A stretch of 64,000 nt of DNA from Methylibium rhizosphaerae (GCF_006386545.1 NZ_SWAR01000001.1:1-64000); one strand, 5' to 3'; positions 35,027 to 45,462 are shown, numbered from the stretch's first letter. Translations and numbers: made by a program. The notes: generated by a model not told the origin, from the letters alone.

Positions 35027-36819
35027 CACGACACCCCGGCAGCCTGCGCCCCGCGGTAGGCCCGCCACCCGCCGAAGCCGCTGATGTCCTGCGCCCCGGC
35101 CAGCGCCGACGGCTCGCAGATGAAACCCTTCACCCAGCGGCCGTCCTCCAGCTCGACCGATCCGAGTCCGAGCGGGGGCGGTATGAGCTCGAGGAAGGAG
35201 CCCACTTGCGACTGCGGCATCTCGTACACCTCGAGTTCGATGGCACGGCCGCCCTCGGCCACTCGAGCGAGCCCGGGCTTGGGCGGCACCGTGCCGCTCA
35301 ATGCGTAGAGGCGGTAGTGCGGCGAGGTGCGCGTGCGCGCCAGCAGCCGGCAGCCGCGCTCGGCCAGCTGTCCATGCAGCGGCATGCCCTGCAGGTGGGC
35401 ACCGACGACCGCCAGCTTCAGCGCGGCGGCGCTGCGGCTTTCGGCGGCGATGGCCAGATCGACGGGACGCGGCACACCCAGGCGAGCACCCACCGGCAGC
35501 TGCAGCGCCGACTGCCAGAGCGCGCCCAGCCGGGTGAGCGCGGCATCGCTGCCGCCGGGTGCAATGAAGGTCACGCCGAATGGCAACCCGGCCTGCGTGA
35601 AACCGGCAGGCAATGCGAGGGCGGCAAGCCCCAGCAGGTTGACGAAGTTGGTGTAGCGGCCCAGCTCGCTGTTGCGCGCCAGCGGCTCGGCGGCCACCGC
35701 GGCACGCGTGGGCAGGGTCGGCGCGGTGGGCACCAGCAGCACGTCGAAGTCGCGCCACATCGGTTCCACCGCATGCGCGATCTCGCGCAGCCGGTACTGG
35801 CCCTCGAAGGCTTCGGCGGCGCTGTAGCCGGCAGCCGCCGAGATGACCTGGCGCACGACCGGATCCATCGAGCCGGGTGGTCCGCCGACCAGCGCCCGCG
35901 CCACCAGATGCCGTTCGGCCACCCACGGCCCGTCGTAGAGCAGCCGTGCCACCTCGAACAGCGGCGCCATGTCGATGGGCGAGACCTTTGCCCCCAGCGA
36001 CTCGGCCTGGGCGACGGCCGCCTCGAATGCGGCGTCGTAGCCGAGCGCGGCGTCACACCCGGGCTGCGCGGGTACTCCCACGCGCAACGGGTTGCCGAAC
36101 CAGGCGGGTCGCAGGGCGGGCTGATGGAACGACGGGCCGTCGTCCGGGCCTTCGATGACGGCCAGCACGCGAGCGGCGTCGCTGGCACTGAGGGCGAACA
36201 CCGACACCACGTCCAGCGTGCGGCAGGCCGGCAGCACACCCTGCATGCCCACGAGGCCCGGCGTCGGCTTGAGTCCGACGACGTTGTTGAATCCCGCGGG
36301 CACCCGCCCGGACCCTGCCGTGTCGGTGCCCAGTGCAAACGGCACCAGACCGCGCGCCACCACCGAGGCCGACCCGGAGCTGGAACCGCCGCTGACGTAG
36401 GTGTCGTCGAAGGCGTTGGGCACTTCCCCGTAGGGAGAGCGCGTGCCCACCAGCCCGGTCGCGAACTGGTCCAGGTTGGTCTTGCCCATCAGCACCGCGC
36501 CGGCATCGAGCAGGCGCTGCACGCAGCTGGCATGGCGCTGCGGCGTGTAGGCGAACGCCGGACAGGCTGCGGTCGTGGGCAGGCCGGCCACGTCGATGTT
36601 GTCCTTCACCGCGAAGGGCACGCCCCATAGCGGCGTGGTGGCGGGGTCCATGGCCTCGAGGCGGGCCAGCTGCGCATCGACGAAGGCGTCGTCGCAGCGC
36701 AGGATCCAGGCCGGGTCGCCCTCGCGGTGCTGCGCCCGCAAGCGGGCCACCAGCGCGCGTGGCGTGAGGGCGCCGCTGCGGAAGGCGGACAGGCAGGCGG
36801 CAATGGTGAGCGGCGTCAT
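35026..36819 (-). CDS. atzF: Allophanate hydrolase
   Basis: A 597-residue amidase-signature enzyme that converts allophanate to ammonia and carbon dioxide. The catalytic Lys72 (AVKDNID), the GGSSSGSA stretch with the cis-Ser, and nucleophile Ser169 (TDTAGSGR) are present. The length and the C-terminal domain (about 470-597; [15 protein letters not shown], the AtzF-type small domain) separate it from ordinary amidases. It is the final step of biuret, triuret and cyanurate breakdown. It starts inside the stop of the upstream hydrolase gene (ATGA). There is no urea carboxylase gene in the window, so allophanate must come from biuret rather than urea. Confidence 0.93.
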   Translation of the reverse strand: MTPLTIAACLSAFRSGALTPRALVARLRAQHREGDPAWILRCDDAFVDAQLARLEAMDPATTPLWGVPFAVKDNIDVAGLPTTAACPAFAYTPQRHASCVQRLLDAGAVLMGKTNLDQFATGLVGTRSPYGEVPNAFDDTYVSGGSSSGSASVVARGLVPFALGTDTAGSGRVPAGFNNVVGLKPTPGLVGMQGVLPACRTLDVVSVFALSASDAARVLAVIEGPDDGPSFHQPALRPAWFGNPLRVGVPAQPGCDAALGYDAAFEAAVAQAESLGAKVSPIDMAPLFEVARLLYDGPWVAERHLVARALVGGPPGSMDPVVRQVISAAAGYSAAEAFEGQYRLREIAHAVEPMWRDFDVLLVPTAPTLPTRAAVAAEPLARNSELGRYTNFVNLLGLAALALPAGFTQAGLPFGVTFIAPGGSDAALTRLGALWQSALQLPVGARLGVPRPVDLAIAAESRSAAALKLAVVGAHLQGMPLHGQLAERGCRLLARTRTSPHYRLYALSGTVPPKPGLARVAEGGRAIELEVYEMPQSQVGSFLELIPPPLGLGSVELEDGRWVKGFICEPSALAGAQDISGFGGWRAYRGAQAAGVS

Positions 36820-37487
36820 GTGCCGTGCTCCATCGCCTGCAGCAGCCGGTTGCTGTGCGTGGCCCAGCCCACGATCGCGCCTTGGGCGCACATCATGTCG
36901 ATGGCCGCCTGCTTGAACTGCGGGAAATAGCTTTCGGTGCCGTCTTCGAGCAACAGGCATTCGTAGCCGCGGTCGTTGGCTTCACGCATGCTGGTCTGCA
37001 CGCAGACCTCCGTGGTCACGCCGGTGAACACGAGCTGCCTGATGCCGCGCTCGCGCAGCAGCTCGTCGAGCGCGGTGGCGTAGAACGCGCCCTTGCCCGG
37101 CTTGTCGATGACGATCTCGCCTTCACGCGGCGCCAGGGCCGGCACGATTTCGCAGCCTGGCTCGCCGGCCACCAGCACCCGCCCCATCGGGCCCGGGTCG
37201 CCGATGCGCAGGGCCGGCGCGCCGCGCAGACGCTTGGCCGGCGGGCAGTCACCCAGGTCCGGCCGATGGGCTTCGCGGGTGTGCACCACCAGCCCGCCCG
37301 CGAAGCGCCAGGCCAGCAGCACGCGGCGCACCGCCGGGACGACGGCCTGCAGCCGGGTCACGTCGTTGCCCAGCGAAGCGCCGAAACCACCCGGCTCGAT
37401 GAAGTCACGCTGCATGTCGATGACCATCAGCGCGGCATGCTCGGCATCGAAGCCGAAGGCGAACGGCCGGGCATCGATCTCGATCAT
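36816..37487 (-). CDS. Isochorismatase-like amidohydrolase, candidate triuret hydrolase
   Basis: A 223-residue cysteine hydrolase. The triad Asp24 (VIDMQRDF), Lys129 (IDKPGKGAF) and Cys162 (TTEVCVQT) is complete, and GDPGP and [15 protein letters not shown] are shared with biuret hydrolase BiuH. It is a paralogue of, but clearly different from, the BiuH encoded at 41623. In known degraders a second enzyme of this family, TrtA, cleaves triuret to carboxybiuret/biuret, which makes triuret the leading candidate. Other ureido compounds such as ureidoacrylate or carbamoyl amides are alternatives. It is coupled to its neighbours on both sides by ATGA overlaps. Confidence 0.8.
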   Translation of the reverse strand: MIEIDARPFAFGFDAEHAALMVIDMQRDFIEPGGFGASLGNDVTRLQAVVPAVRRVLLAWRFAGGLVVHTREAHRPDLGDCPPAKRLRGAPALRIGDPGPMGRVLVAGEPGCEIVPALAPREGEIVIDKPGKGAFYATALDELLRERGIRQLVFTGVTTEVCVQTSMREANDRGYECLLLEDGTESYFPQFKQAAIDMMCAQGAIVGWATHSNRLLQAMEHGT

Positions 37488-39028
37488 GCGGCCTCCCGTG
37501 CCGGGTCGTGCGTACGCCCGCCCATGAAGGCACCCAGCGTCTGGCGGTCGGCCTCGGCTGCCGGCACCTCATGCACGATGCGCCCCCCGCTCATCACCAC
37601 GATGCGATCGGCCAGCGTGAGCAGCTCGTCCAGGTCCTCGCTCACCAGCAGCACCGCGGCGCCGCGATTGCGCGCGGCAAGCAGCCGGCCATGGATTTCG
37701 GCCACTGCGGCGAAGTCCAGACCGAACACCGGGTTGCACACCAGCAGAAGGCGAGGCTCACCCGACAGCTCCCGGGCCAGCACCGCGCGCTGCACGTTGC
37801 CGCCCGACAAGGTCTTCATGGCGGCCCCCTCGCCCTGCGCCTTGACGCGGTACTCGGCGATGAGCGCCCGCGCGCGCTCACGCAGCGAGCGCCGGCGCAC
37901 GAACAGCCCCTGCTCGTCGAAGCAGCGCAGCGCCAGATTGCGCGCCAGGCTCATGTCGGCCACGCAGGCACTGGCCAGCGGCTCTTCCGGCAGCGCCCGC
38001 ACACCCAGGATGCGGTTCTGGCGGCGCGTGGCCGAATACGGCGAGCCGTCCACCCGCACCTCACCGGCCATTCGCCGGCGCTGACCCACCAGCGACTCCA
38101 TCAGCTCCCGCTGCCCGTTGCCGGATACCCCTGCGACACCGACGATCTCGCCGGCTCGCACCTGAAGGGACAACCCGCGCACTGCGATCTCGCCGCGGTC
38201 GCCCTCCACCTCCAGCGCCTCGATGCCCAGGCGCACCTCGCCGGGCGATACGTCGGGGCGCTCCTGGGACACGGCGACAGCCGGCCGCGCCTCACCGACC
38301 ATGGCGGCCGCCAGCAGCTGCGGCGTTGTCTGGGCCACCGGGCCGCTGGTCACCAGCCGGCCGCGCCGCAGGACGCTCACGTCGTCGGCACAGGCCACGA
38401 CTTCGCGGAACTTGTGGGTGATGAGCAGGACCGAGCAATGGCCCGCCCGCTCGCGCAAGGCGCCCAGCACCTCGTCTGCCTCCTGCGGCGTGAGCACCGA
38501 GGTGGGTTCGTCGAGGATGAGCAGCCGCGGCTTCAGGAAGAGCTGCTTGAGGATCTCGAGCTTCTGCTTCTCGCCGGCCGCGAGCGACTGCGGCGTCGCA
38601 TCCAGCGGCAGTGCGAACGGTGCGCCGGCCATGAAGTCCTCGAGTTCGGCGCGTGCGTGCTTCCACCGGATCACGGCCGGCAGCCGTCCGCGTGCCAGCA
38701 GCAGGTTCTCGGCCACCGTCATGCCGGGGACCACGGTGAAGTGCTGGTAGACCATGCCGATGCCGAGCTCCCGCGCCACCGTGGGCGACGAGATCTCGAC
38801 TTCGCGACCGTCGACCAGGACCGCGCCGTCGTCAGCGCGGTGGTAACCCACCACCGCCTTCACCAGCGTGCTCTTGCCCGCACCGTTTTCGCCCAGCAGC
38901 GCATGGACCGTGCCGGGCCGCAGGGTGAGCGACACGCCGTCGAGCGCGGTGAAGGCGCCGAAGCGTTTCGTGAGCCGGCAGGTTTCGAGCGCCAGCCCGC
39001 CTTCGCTTCGGCCATGGGGCGCGCTCAC
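37484..39028 (-). CDS. ABC importer ATPase with two nucleotide-binding domains (BMP type)
   Basis: A 514-residue fused ATPase of the RbsA/YufO kind that drives the BmpA-type importer encoded by the last three genes of the cluster. Domain 1 has Walker [10 protein letters not shown], signature LAAGEKQK (a variant of LSGGQ) and Walker B LLILDEPT. Domain 2 has the usual weakened Walker A ([10 protein letters not shown]) and a Walker B with Asn ([11 protein letters not shown]), as is common in this class. The GTG start overlaps the stop of the upstream ATPase gene (GTGA). Two importers interleaved in one operon is unusual. Confidence 0.9.
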   Translation of the reverse strand: MSAPHGRSEGGLALETCRLTKRFGAFTALDGVSLTLRPGTVHALLGENGAGKSTLVKAVVGYHRADDGAVLVDGREVEISSPTVARELGIGMVYQHFTVVPGMTVAENLLLARGRLPAVIRWKHARAELEDFMAGAPFALPLDATPQSLAAGEKQKLEILKQLFLKPRLLILDEPTSVLTPQEADEVLGALRERAGHCSVLLITHKFREVVACADDVSVLRRGRLVTSGPVAQTTPQLLAAAMVGEARPAVAVSQERPDVSPGEVRLGIEALEVEGDRGEIAVRGLSLQVRAGEIVGVAGVSGNGQRELMESLVGQRRRMAGEVRVDGSPYSATRRQNRILGVRALPEEPLASACVADMSLARNLALRCFDEQGLFVRRRSLRERARALIAEYRVKAQGEGAAMKTLSGGNVQRAVLARELSGEPRLLLVCNPVFGLDFAAVAEIHGRLLAARNRGAAVLLVSEDLDELLTLADRIVVMSGGRIVHEVPAAEADRQTLGAFMGGRTHDPAREAA

Positions 39029-39852
39029 GCGTTCACCTCCCGCCTGAACACTTCGAGCGTGTGCGCCTTCACCCGCACGAACTCCGGATCGGCCACGGCC
39101 TCGGCCCGGCGCGGACGGGGCAGGCCGAAGGGCACGATCTCGGCGATACGCGTGGGCCGGCGCGTGAGCAGCAGCACCTGGTCGGCCAGGAACACTGCGT
39201 CTTCCAGGTCGTGCGAGACGATCACCATGGTCACGCCGGTGGCGAGGTGCGCCTCCTGCAGCTTGTCCCGGATGAACAGCGTCATCTCGAAGTCGAGCGC
39301 GGAGAACGGCTCGTCGAGGAACAGCACCTCGGGCCGGGTGGCGAGCGAGCGCATGATGCACACCGTCTGCATCTGCCCTCCGGACAGCTCGTACGGATAG
39401 CGCGCGAGGTCGAAGCGGATCTCGAACAGCGCCACCAGCTCGTCCACCCGCGCCTTCACCGCCGGCTCCTTCAGCCCCTTGCGGCGCAGCGGGTAGGCGA
39501 TGTTGTCCCAGGCGCTGATCCAGGGGAACAGCGCGTCCCGGTAGTTCTGGAACACGTAGCCGATGCCGGTGTCGCGAAGCGTCTTGCCGTCGAACAGGAT
39601 CTCGCCGGCGTCGGGCTTCACCAGCCCGGCGATCATGTTCATCAGCGTGGACTTGCCGCAGCCGTTGGGGCCGAAGATCGAGACGATCTGGCCGCGCGGC
39701 AGGTCGAGGTTGAAGTCGGTGTACAGCGGCTTGCCGGCAAAGGCCTTGGAAAGCCCGCGCACGGTGACGTGGGTGCTGGGCAAGGCCGGCAGGGTCAGCA
39801 GCGACTGCGGCGCCGCCGGCGGCAGCACGGTTGCGGGCAAGGAGGCCGTCAT
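39025..39852 (-). CDS. ABC importer ATPase, SsuB/TauB/NrtD type
   Basis: A 275-residue ATPase with Walker A GPNGCGKST, Q-loop YVFQNY, signature LSGGQMQ, Walker B VLFLDEPF and switch His (IVSHDLEDA). It is specific to importers with SsuC-like permeases and works with the next two genes. It is coupled to the permease gene by an ATGA overlap. Confidence 0.9.
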   Translation of the reverse strand: MTASLPATVLPPAAPQSLLTLPALPSTHVTVRGLSKAFAGKPLYTDFNLDLPRGQIVSIFGPNGCGKSTLMNMIAGLVKPDAGEILFDGKTLRDTGIGYVFQNYRDALFPWISAWDNIAYPLRRKGLKEPAVKARVDELVALFEIRFDLARYPYELSGGQMQTVCIMRSLATRPEVLFLDEPFSALDFEMTLFIRDKLQEAHLATGVTMVIVSHDLEDAVFLADQVLLLTRRPTRIAEIVPFGLPRPRRAEAVADPEFVRVKAHTLEVFRREVNA

Positions 39853-40625
39853 GCTTTGCCGCTCCAGTGGATGAGGCGCTTCTCGATGAGCAGGAAGAGC
39901 AGGTTGAGCAGATAGCCGAGCGCACCCGTCACCAGGATGGACGTGTACATCTCCTTCACGTTGAAGACCTGCTGCGCATCGATGATCCGGTGGCCGAGCC
40001 CGGTTTCCGAGCCGATGAACATCTCGGCCACGATGACGATGACCAGCGCCATCGAGACCGCGCTGCGCAGGCCCACGAAGGTCTGCGCCAGGCTCTCCAT
40101 CAGCAGCACGTCCTTGAACACATGCCAGCGGCTCACCCCCATGATCTGCGCCGCCATCACCCGGGTCTTCTTCGCATGCATCACGCCATAGGCGCTGTTG
40201 AACAGCACGATGAGCAGCGCGCCGAAGCTCGCGATGGCGACCTTGTTGATGTCGGTGATGCCGAAGATCAGCAGGAACAGCGGGATGAGCGCCGACGACG
40301 GGGTCGAGCGGAAGAAGTCGATCACGAACTCGACGCTGCGATACGCCGCCTCGGCGCTGCCCAGGGCGACGCCCAGCGGCACGCCGATCACCACCGCGAT
40401 GCCGAAGGCGCACAGCGTGCGGTAGACGGTGGCCCACAGGTCAGGGTAGATCGAGCCGCTCGCGAAGGCGCTCGCCAGGTGCAACAGCGTGTCGCCCGGC
40501 GGCGGCAGCAGCACCGGCTTCACCCACTGCGCCGAGATGACGAGCTGCCACAGCGCGAACAGCAGCAGCGGCCCCAGCAGCGGCAGCAGCCGCCGGTCGA
40601 ACAGACGGTCGAGCAGCTTGTTCAT
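39849..40625 (-). CDS. ABC importer permease, SsuC type
   Basis: A 258-residue inner-membrane permease with about six TM segments and the EAA loop (MGVSRWHVFKDVLL...LRSAVSMALVIVIVAEMF). It belongs with the SsuB-like ATPase and SsuA-like binding protein for uptake of a small nitrogen compound. It overlaps both neighbours by four bases. Confidence 0.9.
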   Translation of the reverse strand: MNKLLDRLFDRRLLPLLGPLLLFALWQLVISAQWVKPVLLPPPGDTLLHLASAFASGSIYPDLWATVYRTLCAFGIAVVIGVPLGVALGSAEAAYRSVEFVIDFFRSTPSSALIPLFLLIFGITDINKVAIASFGALLIVLFNSAYGVMHAKKTRVMAAQIMGVSRWHVFKDVLLMESLAQTFVGLRSAVSMALVIVIVAEMFIGSETGLGHRIIDAQQVFNVKEMYTSILVTGALGYLLNLLFLLIEKRLIHWSGKA

Positions 40626-41605
40626 GCGGTGTAGAGCAAGGGCCTGACCTCCACGCGGCGCGAGAAGATCTTGCGTTCGGTGAAAAGGTCGAAGAACTGC
40701 TGGAAGTAGCCCACGTCGCTGGCGGTGAACTCGTTGTAGAGCGTGAAACCGGCCAGCGGCACCTCGTTCACCAGCGAGGCGTCGATCGAGGTGAAGCCGT
40801 CCATGTGCTGACGCACGGCCGTTGCGTTCTTGCGCACGAAGTCGACCGCCCTGGCGTAGGCGGCGATGTACTTCTTCGCGTCTTCGGGACTTTCCTTCAG
40901 GAAGGCGGTGGTCACGCTGGCCGATCCGCCGAACCAGGGCGCGTCCGGGTTGCCGAGCACGTACCTGGCGATCACGCCGTTCTCGAGCACGCGCGTGAGG
41001 CCCTTGAGCCGGCCTGCGGTTCCGGTGGGCTCGAGCGTGTACACCGCGTCGAGCTGGCCGGCCGCCAGCGCGGGCACGTGCTGGCCGATGGGCAGCTCCA
41101 CCACCTTCGGATCGGCGATGCCGTTCTTCTCGAGGATCACCTTGGCCAGCGTCACGTTCTGGATGCCCGGGCCGCTGGCGATGCGCTTGCCCGCCAGCTC
41201 GGCGATCGACTTCACCGGCGAGTCCTTCGGCACCACGAACTGGTCGAGCACCAGCTTGTGGTTCGAGGGGTTGGAGCAGATGATCTTGAACAGCCCCGGC
41301 GAGGTGATTTCGGCCAGCGCCAGCGCCGCTGAGGCGGTGCCGTTGGCCGACCCCTGCACGCGCCCGGCCACCATGGCCTCGGCGACCTGCTGGGCGCTCG
41401 CGAACTTGGCGCCTTCCACGTTGAGCCCGGCTTCCTTGAAGAAGCCGCGCTCGAGCCCCGCGTACAGTGGCAGCCCCGAGGCGATGGGCCAGAAACCGAT
41501 GCGGATCGGCTCGCTGGAAGCAGCCCGTGCGAAACCCGCCATGGCCAGCGACGCGGCTGTGCCGGCGCGCAGCGCGGTGCGGCGGGAGTTGGACTTCAGG
41601 GTCAT
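40622..41605 (-). CDS. ABC importer substrate-binding protein, SsuA/NrtA type
   Basis: A 327-residue exported binding protein with a Tat-like or Sec signal (NSRRTALRAGTAASLAMAG, ending AFARAAS), then the NMT1/SsuA fold: IRIGFWPIASGLPLYAGLERGFFKEAGL. Relatives bind nitrate, sulfonates, thiamine precursors or ureido compounds. Its place between biuH and the rest of the importer suggests biuret or triuret as ligand; this is an inference. It overlaps the permease gene (ATGA) and follows biuH by 17 bases. Confidence 0.88.
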   Translation of the reverse strand: MTLKSNSRRTALRAGTAASLAMAGFARAASSEPIRIGFWPIASGLPLYAGLERGFFKEAGLNVEGAKFASAQQVAEAMVAGRVQGSANGTASAALALAEITSPGLFKIICSNPSNHKLVLDQFVVPKDSPVKSIAELAGKRIASGPGIQNVTLAKVILEKNGIADPKVVELPIGQHVPALAAGQLDAVYTLEPTGTAGRLKGLTRVLENGVIARYVLGNPDAPWFGGSASVTTAFLKESPEDAKKYIAAYARAVDFVRKNATAVRQHMDGFTSIDASLVNEVPLAGFTLYNEFTASDVGYFQQFFDLFTERKIFSRRVEVRPLLYTA

Positions 41606-41622
41606 GAAAGCTCCTGGTTGCT

Positions 41623-42306
41623 TCAGAGTTGGCGCAGCACTTCGATGAGCTGCGTCGAGCTGGAGACGGCACCGAACACGCCGCCTTGCATCTGCACCAT
41701 GGACAAGGCGGCCTGGTGGTTGCGCAGGTCGGTAGCGCCTGTGCAGTCTTCGAGCAGCAGGCATTCGAAGCCGCGGTCGTTGGCCTCGCGCATCGTCGTG
41801 TGCACGCACACGTCGGTGGTGATGCCGGTGAGCACCAGGTTGCGGATGCCGCGGGTGTGCAGCACCAGCTCCAGGTCGGTGGCACAGAACGAACCCTTGC
41901 CCGGCTTGTCGATGACCGGCTCGCCGGGCAGCGGTGCAAGCTCCGGAATGATTTCCCAGCCGGGTTCGCCGCGCACCAGGATGCGGCCGCATGGTCCCGG
42001 GTCGCCGATGCCGGCGCCTATGCGCCGGGAGCGCCAGCGCTTGTTGGCCGGCAGGTCGGACAGGTCGCTGCGGTGGCCTTCGCGCGTATGGATCACGTGG
42101 AAGCCCTTGGCGCGCATGACGGCCAGCAGCGCCCTGAGAGGCTCTATGGGTGCCCGGGTGAGCGACAGGTCGTAGCCCATGGTGTCGACGTAGCCGCCCG
42201 GTCCGCAGAAGTCGGTCTGCATGTCGATCACGACCAGCGCGGTGTTGGCGGGCCGGAGATCGCCGTCGAAGGGCCACGGATAAGGTGAGCTGGCAAGGGT
42301 GGTCAC
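41623..42306 (-). CDS. biuH: Biuret amidohydrolase BiuH
   Basis: A 227-residue isochorismatase-fold hydrolase that splits biuret to allophanate and ammonia. Triad residues Asp28 (VVIDMQTDF), Lys134 (IDKPGKGSF) and Cys167 (TTDVCVHT) are each exactly eight positions below the triad I recall for Rhizobium BiuH (36, 142, 175). Long stretches are essentially the same, for example [16 protein letters not shown] and CATDLELVL. This is one of the safest specific calls in the window. The GTG start has GGAG eight bases upstream and overlaps the permease stop (GTGA). Its product feeds the allophanate hydrolase encoded downstream. Confidence 0.92.
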   Translation of the reverse strand: MTTLASSPYPWPFDGDLRPANTALVVIDMQTDFCGPGGYVDTMGYDLSLTRAPIEPLRALLAVMRAKGFHVIHTREGHRSDLSDLPANKRWRSRRIGAGIGDPGPCGRILVRGEPGWEIIPELAPLPGEPVIDKPGKGSFCATDLELVLHTRGIRNLVLTGITTDVCVHTTMREANDRGFECLLLEDCTGATDLRNHQAALSMVQMQGGVFGAVSSSTQLIEVLRQL

Positions 42307-43205
42307 TTGGAGACTCCGAGTTCAATGGGCGCGCCCTTGAGCGCACGTCTGGGCGAACAGGTGACGACGAGGATGACGAGCGTCAGCGCATAGGGCATGG
42401 CATTGAACAGGTGATAGCCGGCGCTGATGCCCACGGACTGCAGCGCGGGGCCCACGGCACCCGCACCGCCGAACAGCAGGGTGGCCCACAGGCAGCGCAT
42501 CGGCGCCCAGCGGGCGAAGATGACCAGCGCCACCGCAATGAGCCCCTGGCCGCTCGACAGGCCCTCGTTCCAGCTGCCGGGGTAGTACAGCGACAGCGAC
42601 GCTCCGCCCAGGCCGGCGACGAAGCCGCCGGCGGTGGTCGCCGCGACGCGGATGCGCTTGACCGAGTAGCCGAGCGCGCGTGCCGCATCGCTGGAGTCGC
42701 CGGCCATGCGCAGCACGAGGCCGAAGCGGGTGTTGGCCAGCCCCCACGCAATCAGCAGCGCGAGCGCCACGCCCAGCGGGAACAAGGCATTCACCGACAG
42801 AGCGGCCTGCACCTGCGGCGAGCTGCTCCATGCGCCCATCTCGATCGAAGGAATCTGCGGAGCCTGCGGCTGGATCAGCGGCTTGCCCAGGTGGAAGGCG
42901 AGCCCGGTGCCCAGCAGCATGAGCGCAATGCCGGTGGCGATGTCGGACACCCGCGGCAGCGAGCAGAGCAGCCCATGCAGCAAGGCGAGCAGCGCGCCGC
43001 TGCCGCCGGCTGCCAGCACGCCCAGCCAGGGGGAGCCGCTGGCATGGGCCGCCGCGAAGCCTGCCATGGCCGAGAACACCAGCACGCCCTCGAGCCCGAG
43101 GTTGATGCGCCCCGACCTTTCGGTGAGGCATTCGCCCAGGCTCACGAAGAGGAAGGGCGTGCCCACCCGGATGGCGCCGCCCAGGATGGCCAGCAGCAGT
43201 TCCAT
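42303..43205 (-). CDS. ABC importer permease, YufQ type
   Basis: A 300-residue permease of the BMP/nucleoside-type importer class with eight or more TM segments. Characteristic features are [24 protein letters not shown] and [26 protein letters not shown]. It pairs with the next permease, the two-domain ATPase and the BMP binding protein. It overlaps biuH by four bases and touches the next permease gene by one. Confidence 0.9.
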   Translation of the reverse strand: MELLLAILGGAIRVGTPFLFVSLGECLTERSGRINLGLEGVLVFSAMAGFAAAHASGSPWLGVLAAGGSGALLALLHGLLCSLPRVSDIATGIALMLLGTGLAFHLGKPLIQPQAPQIPSIEMGAWSSSPQVQAALSVNALFPLGVALALLIAWGLANTRFGLVLRMAGDSSDAARALGYSVKRIRVAATTAGGFVAGLGGASLSLYYPGSWNEGLSSGQGLIAVALVIFARWAPMRCLWATLLFGGAGAVGPALQSVGISAGYHLFNAMPYALTLVILVVTCSPRRALKGAPIELGVSK

Positions 43206-44287
43206 CACGCCGCCTCCCTTGCACCCACCAGGCGCAGCCTGGGCCGCGGCAACTGCAGCGAGAACAGGCGCCCGCGCAGGGCTTCGCTCGCGAGGATGAG
43301 CACGAAGGCAAACCCCTGCAGCACGAGGACCGAGGCGTCGGGCAGCTCCAGCCGGCGCTGCAGCAGGCTGCCAGCCGCGCCGAAGCCGCCGAACAACAAG
43401 GCGACCGGCGGGACCGCCCAGGGGTTGTGGCGCGCAACGAACGACACGAGGATGCCGGTGTAGCCGAGGCCGGCGATCACCGATGCATTGGCGGCGGTGT
43501 GCACCGCCGCCACCTCGATCGCACCGGCCAGGCCTGCACAGGCACCGCCCGCCGCGCAGGCCAGCAGAATGAGCCGGTCGCACGGCAGGCCGACCAGCCG
43601 CGCGGCGCGCACGTTGCCACCCACCACGGCGATGGCAAATCCGGAGCGGGTGAAGGCCAGCCAGGCGCCCGCCGCCAAGCACAGCGCCAGGCCCCATGCC
43701 AGGCCCCAGTGCACGTCGGTGCCGAACATGCCGCCGATGCGCAGCACTTCTTCGAGCGCCCGCGTGGACGGCTTGTTCAGGCTCGCCGGGTCGCGCAGCG
43801 GCCCTTCGACGACATGCTTGAACAGCGAGATCGCGAGGTAGCCGAGCAGCAGGCTCGAGATGGTCTCGTTGACGCCGCGCCACTGCCGGAGCACGCCGGC
43901 CAGCGCGACCCAGGCCGCCCCGGCCAGGGCACCGGCTGCCAGCACCATGAGGCTGCCCGCCGCATGGCCGGGCAGCGGCAGCGCATATGGCAACGCCGCC
44001 GCTGCCAGGGCACCCAGCACCAGCGCGCCCTCGCCGCCGATCACGATGAGCCCTGCCCTCGCCGGCAGCGCCACGGCCAGCGCGGTGAGCATCAGCGGTG
44101 CCGCGCGCTGCAGCGTGTTCTGCCAGGAGAACGCATCGCCGAAACCGCCCCTGAACAGCAGCACCCAGGTCTCGATGGGGCTCACGCCATGCAGCGCGAC
44201 GAAGGCGCCGAACAGCAGCAGCGCTCCCCCGAGCGCGAGCCCGGGCAGCACGATGGCTTCGGCGAACGGTTCCCAGGGGCGCGACAT
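43205..44287 (-). CDS. ABC importer permease, YufP type
   Basis: A 360-residue permease with many TM helices, LIVIGGEGALVLGALAA and VVGGNVRAARLVGL. It is the second membrane subunit of the BMP-type importer. It lies seven bases after the binding-protein gene, so the importer genes are translated together. Confidence 0.9.
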   Translation of the reverse strand: MSRPWEPFAEAIVLPGLALGGALLLFGAFVALHGVSPIETWVLLFRGGFGDAFSWQNTLQRAAPLMLTALAVALPARAGLIVIGGEGALVLGALAAAALPYALPLPGHAAGSLMVLAAGALAGAAWVALAGVLRQWRGVNETISSLLLGYLAISLFKHVVEGPLRDPASLNKPSTRALEEVLRIGGMFGTDVHWGLAWGLALCLAAGAWLAFTRSGFAIAVVGGNVRAARLVGLPCDRLILLACAAGGACAGLAGAIEVAAVHTAANASVIAGLGYTGILVSFVARHNPWAVPPVALLFGGFGAAGSLLQRRLELPDASVLVLQGFAFVLILASEALRGRLFSLQLPRPRLRLVGAREAA

Positions 44288-44294
44288 CGCAGCC

Positions 44295-45392
44295 TCAGAC
44301 CTTGCCGACCACGCCTTCGACGAGGTAGTTCATGCCCTCGAGTTCGAGGTCGGTCTGCTTGAGGCTGCGACTCTTGGCGATGACCACCTTGCCGGTGTTG
44401 TCCTTCAGTTCGCCCGCAAAGATGTCGAAGCTGCCCGCCAGCATCCTGGCCTTCACCGCATCGGCGTTCCTGCGCGCGGCCTCGCTGACCGTCGCGCCGT
44501 AGGGCGAAGCCTTGACGAAGCCGTCCTTCAGGCCGCCGCGTACGAAGTTGGGATGCGGCTTGCCGCTCTTGGCTGCCTCGATGATCTGCCGGTAGGCCGT
44601 CACCCAGTTCCACTCCGCACCGGTCAGGTACGCGGCAGGAGCGAGCTTCGCCTGGCTGGCGTGGTAGCCGCACACCATCTTGCCGCGCCTGGCTGCGGTC
44701 TCGACCACCACCTTCGGGCCGTCCACATGCATCGTGAACACGTCGACCCCCTGGTCGGCCAGGCTGTTGGTCGCTTCGGCCTCCTTGACCGGCATCGACC
44801 AGTCGCCGGTGAAGATCACAGTGGTGGTGAACGCCGGATTCACCGAGCGTGCGCCGAGGGTGAAGGCGTTGATGTTGCGCAGCACCTGCGGAATGGGCTT
44901 GGCCGCCACGAAACCCAGCTTGCCGCTCTTGCTCATGTGCCCGGCCACCACGCCGTTGAGGTACTGGCATTCGTCGATGTAGCCGAAGAAGCTGCCGACG
45001 CTGCGCGGATGCTTCGCTTCGTTCCACAGGCCGCCGCAGTGGGCGAAGCGAACGTTGGCGTTCTTCGGCGCGACGGCCAGGACATGCGGATCGAAATAGC
45101 CGAAGGAGGTGGGGAACAGGACCGCCGCGCCGTCCTGCGAAATCATGCCCTGCATGCTCTTCTGCACGGCCACGGTCTCCGGAACGTTCTCTTCCTCGAC
45201 CACCTTCACCCCGGGCATGGCCTTCACCTGCGTCGCCGCCTCGGCATGCGCCTGGTTGTAGCCGAAATCGTCCTTGGCCCCGACATAGATGAAGCCCACC
45301 ACGATCGGCTTCTGCGCCCGCACCAGCCCACTGAAGGCCAGGCCGGCGCCGGCCATTCCCGTCATCCAGACGCGTCGATTCCACGAAGCCAT
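44295..45392 (-). CDS. BMP-family ABC substrate-binding protein
   Basis: A 365-residue exported binding protein of the BmpA/PnrA family. The signal has a twin-arginine-like start (SWNRRVWMTGMAGAG) and ends near LVRAQ. The mature part starts KPIVVGFIYVGAKDDFGYN, the family hallmark, and has GSFFGYIDECQYLNGVVAGHMSKSG. Family members bind nucleosides or nucleobases. In this operon the ligand may be a purine- or triazine-derived ureide. It is the first gene of the eleven-gene operon; the GntR-like operator lies about 60 bases upstream. Confidence 0.9.
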   Translation of the reverse strand: MASWNRRVWMTGMAGAGLAFSGLVRAQKPIVVGFIYVGAKDDFGYNQAHAEAATQVKAMPGVKVVEEENVPETVAVQKSMQGMISQDGAAVLFPTSFGYFDPHVLAVAPKNANVRFAHCGGLWNEAKHPRSVGSFFGYIDECQYLNGVVAGHMSKSGKLGFVAAKPIPQVLRNINAFTLGARSVNPAFTTTVIFTGDWSMPVKEAEATNSLADQGVDVFTMHVDGPKVVVETAARRGKMVCGYHASQAKLAPAAYLTGAEWNWVTAYRQIIEAAKSGKPHPNFVRGGLKDGFVKASPYGATVSEAARRNADAVKARMLAGSFDIFAGELKDNTGKVVIAKSRSLKQTDLELEGMNYLVEGVVGKV

Positions 45393-45452
45393 TCGCTCGC
45401 TCCTTCCGGCTCGCTGCGGGCACCGGTTTGGTGTCCTGGTTGATGTTCTACC

Positions 45453-45462
45453 TGGTATACAA
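45453..45462. promoter_or_regulatory. Candidate GntR operator of the ureide operon
   Basis: TGGTATACAA, with palindromic core GTATAC, resembles operators of FCD-type GntR regulators. It is the only such sequence I saw in the 197-base region upstream of the first gene, and the operon ends with an FCD-type regulator gene. Confidence 0.5.
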
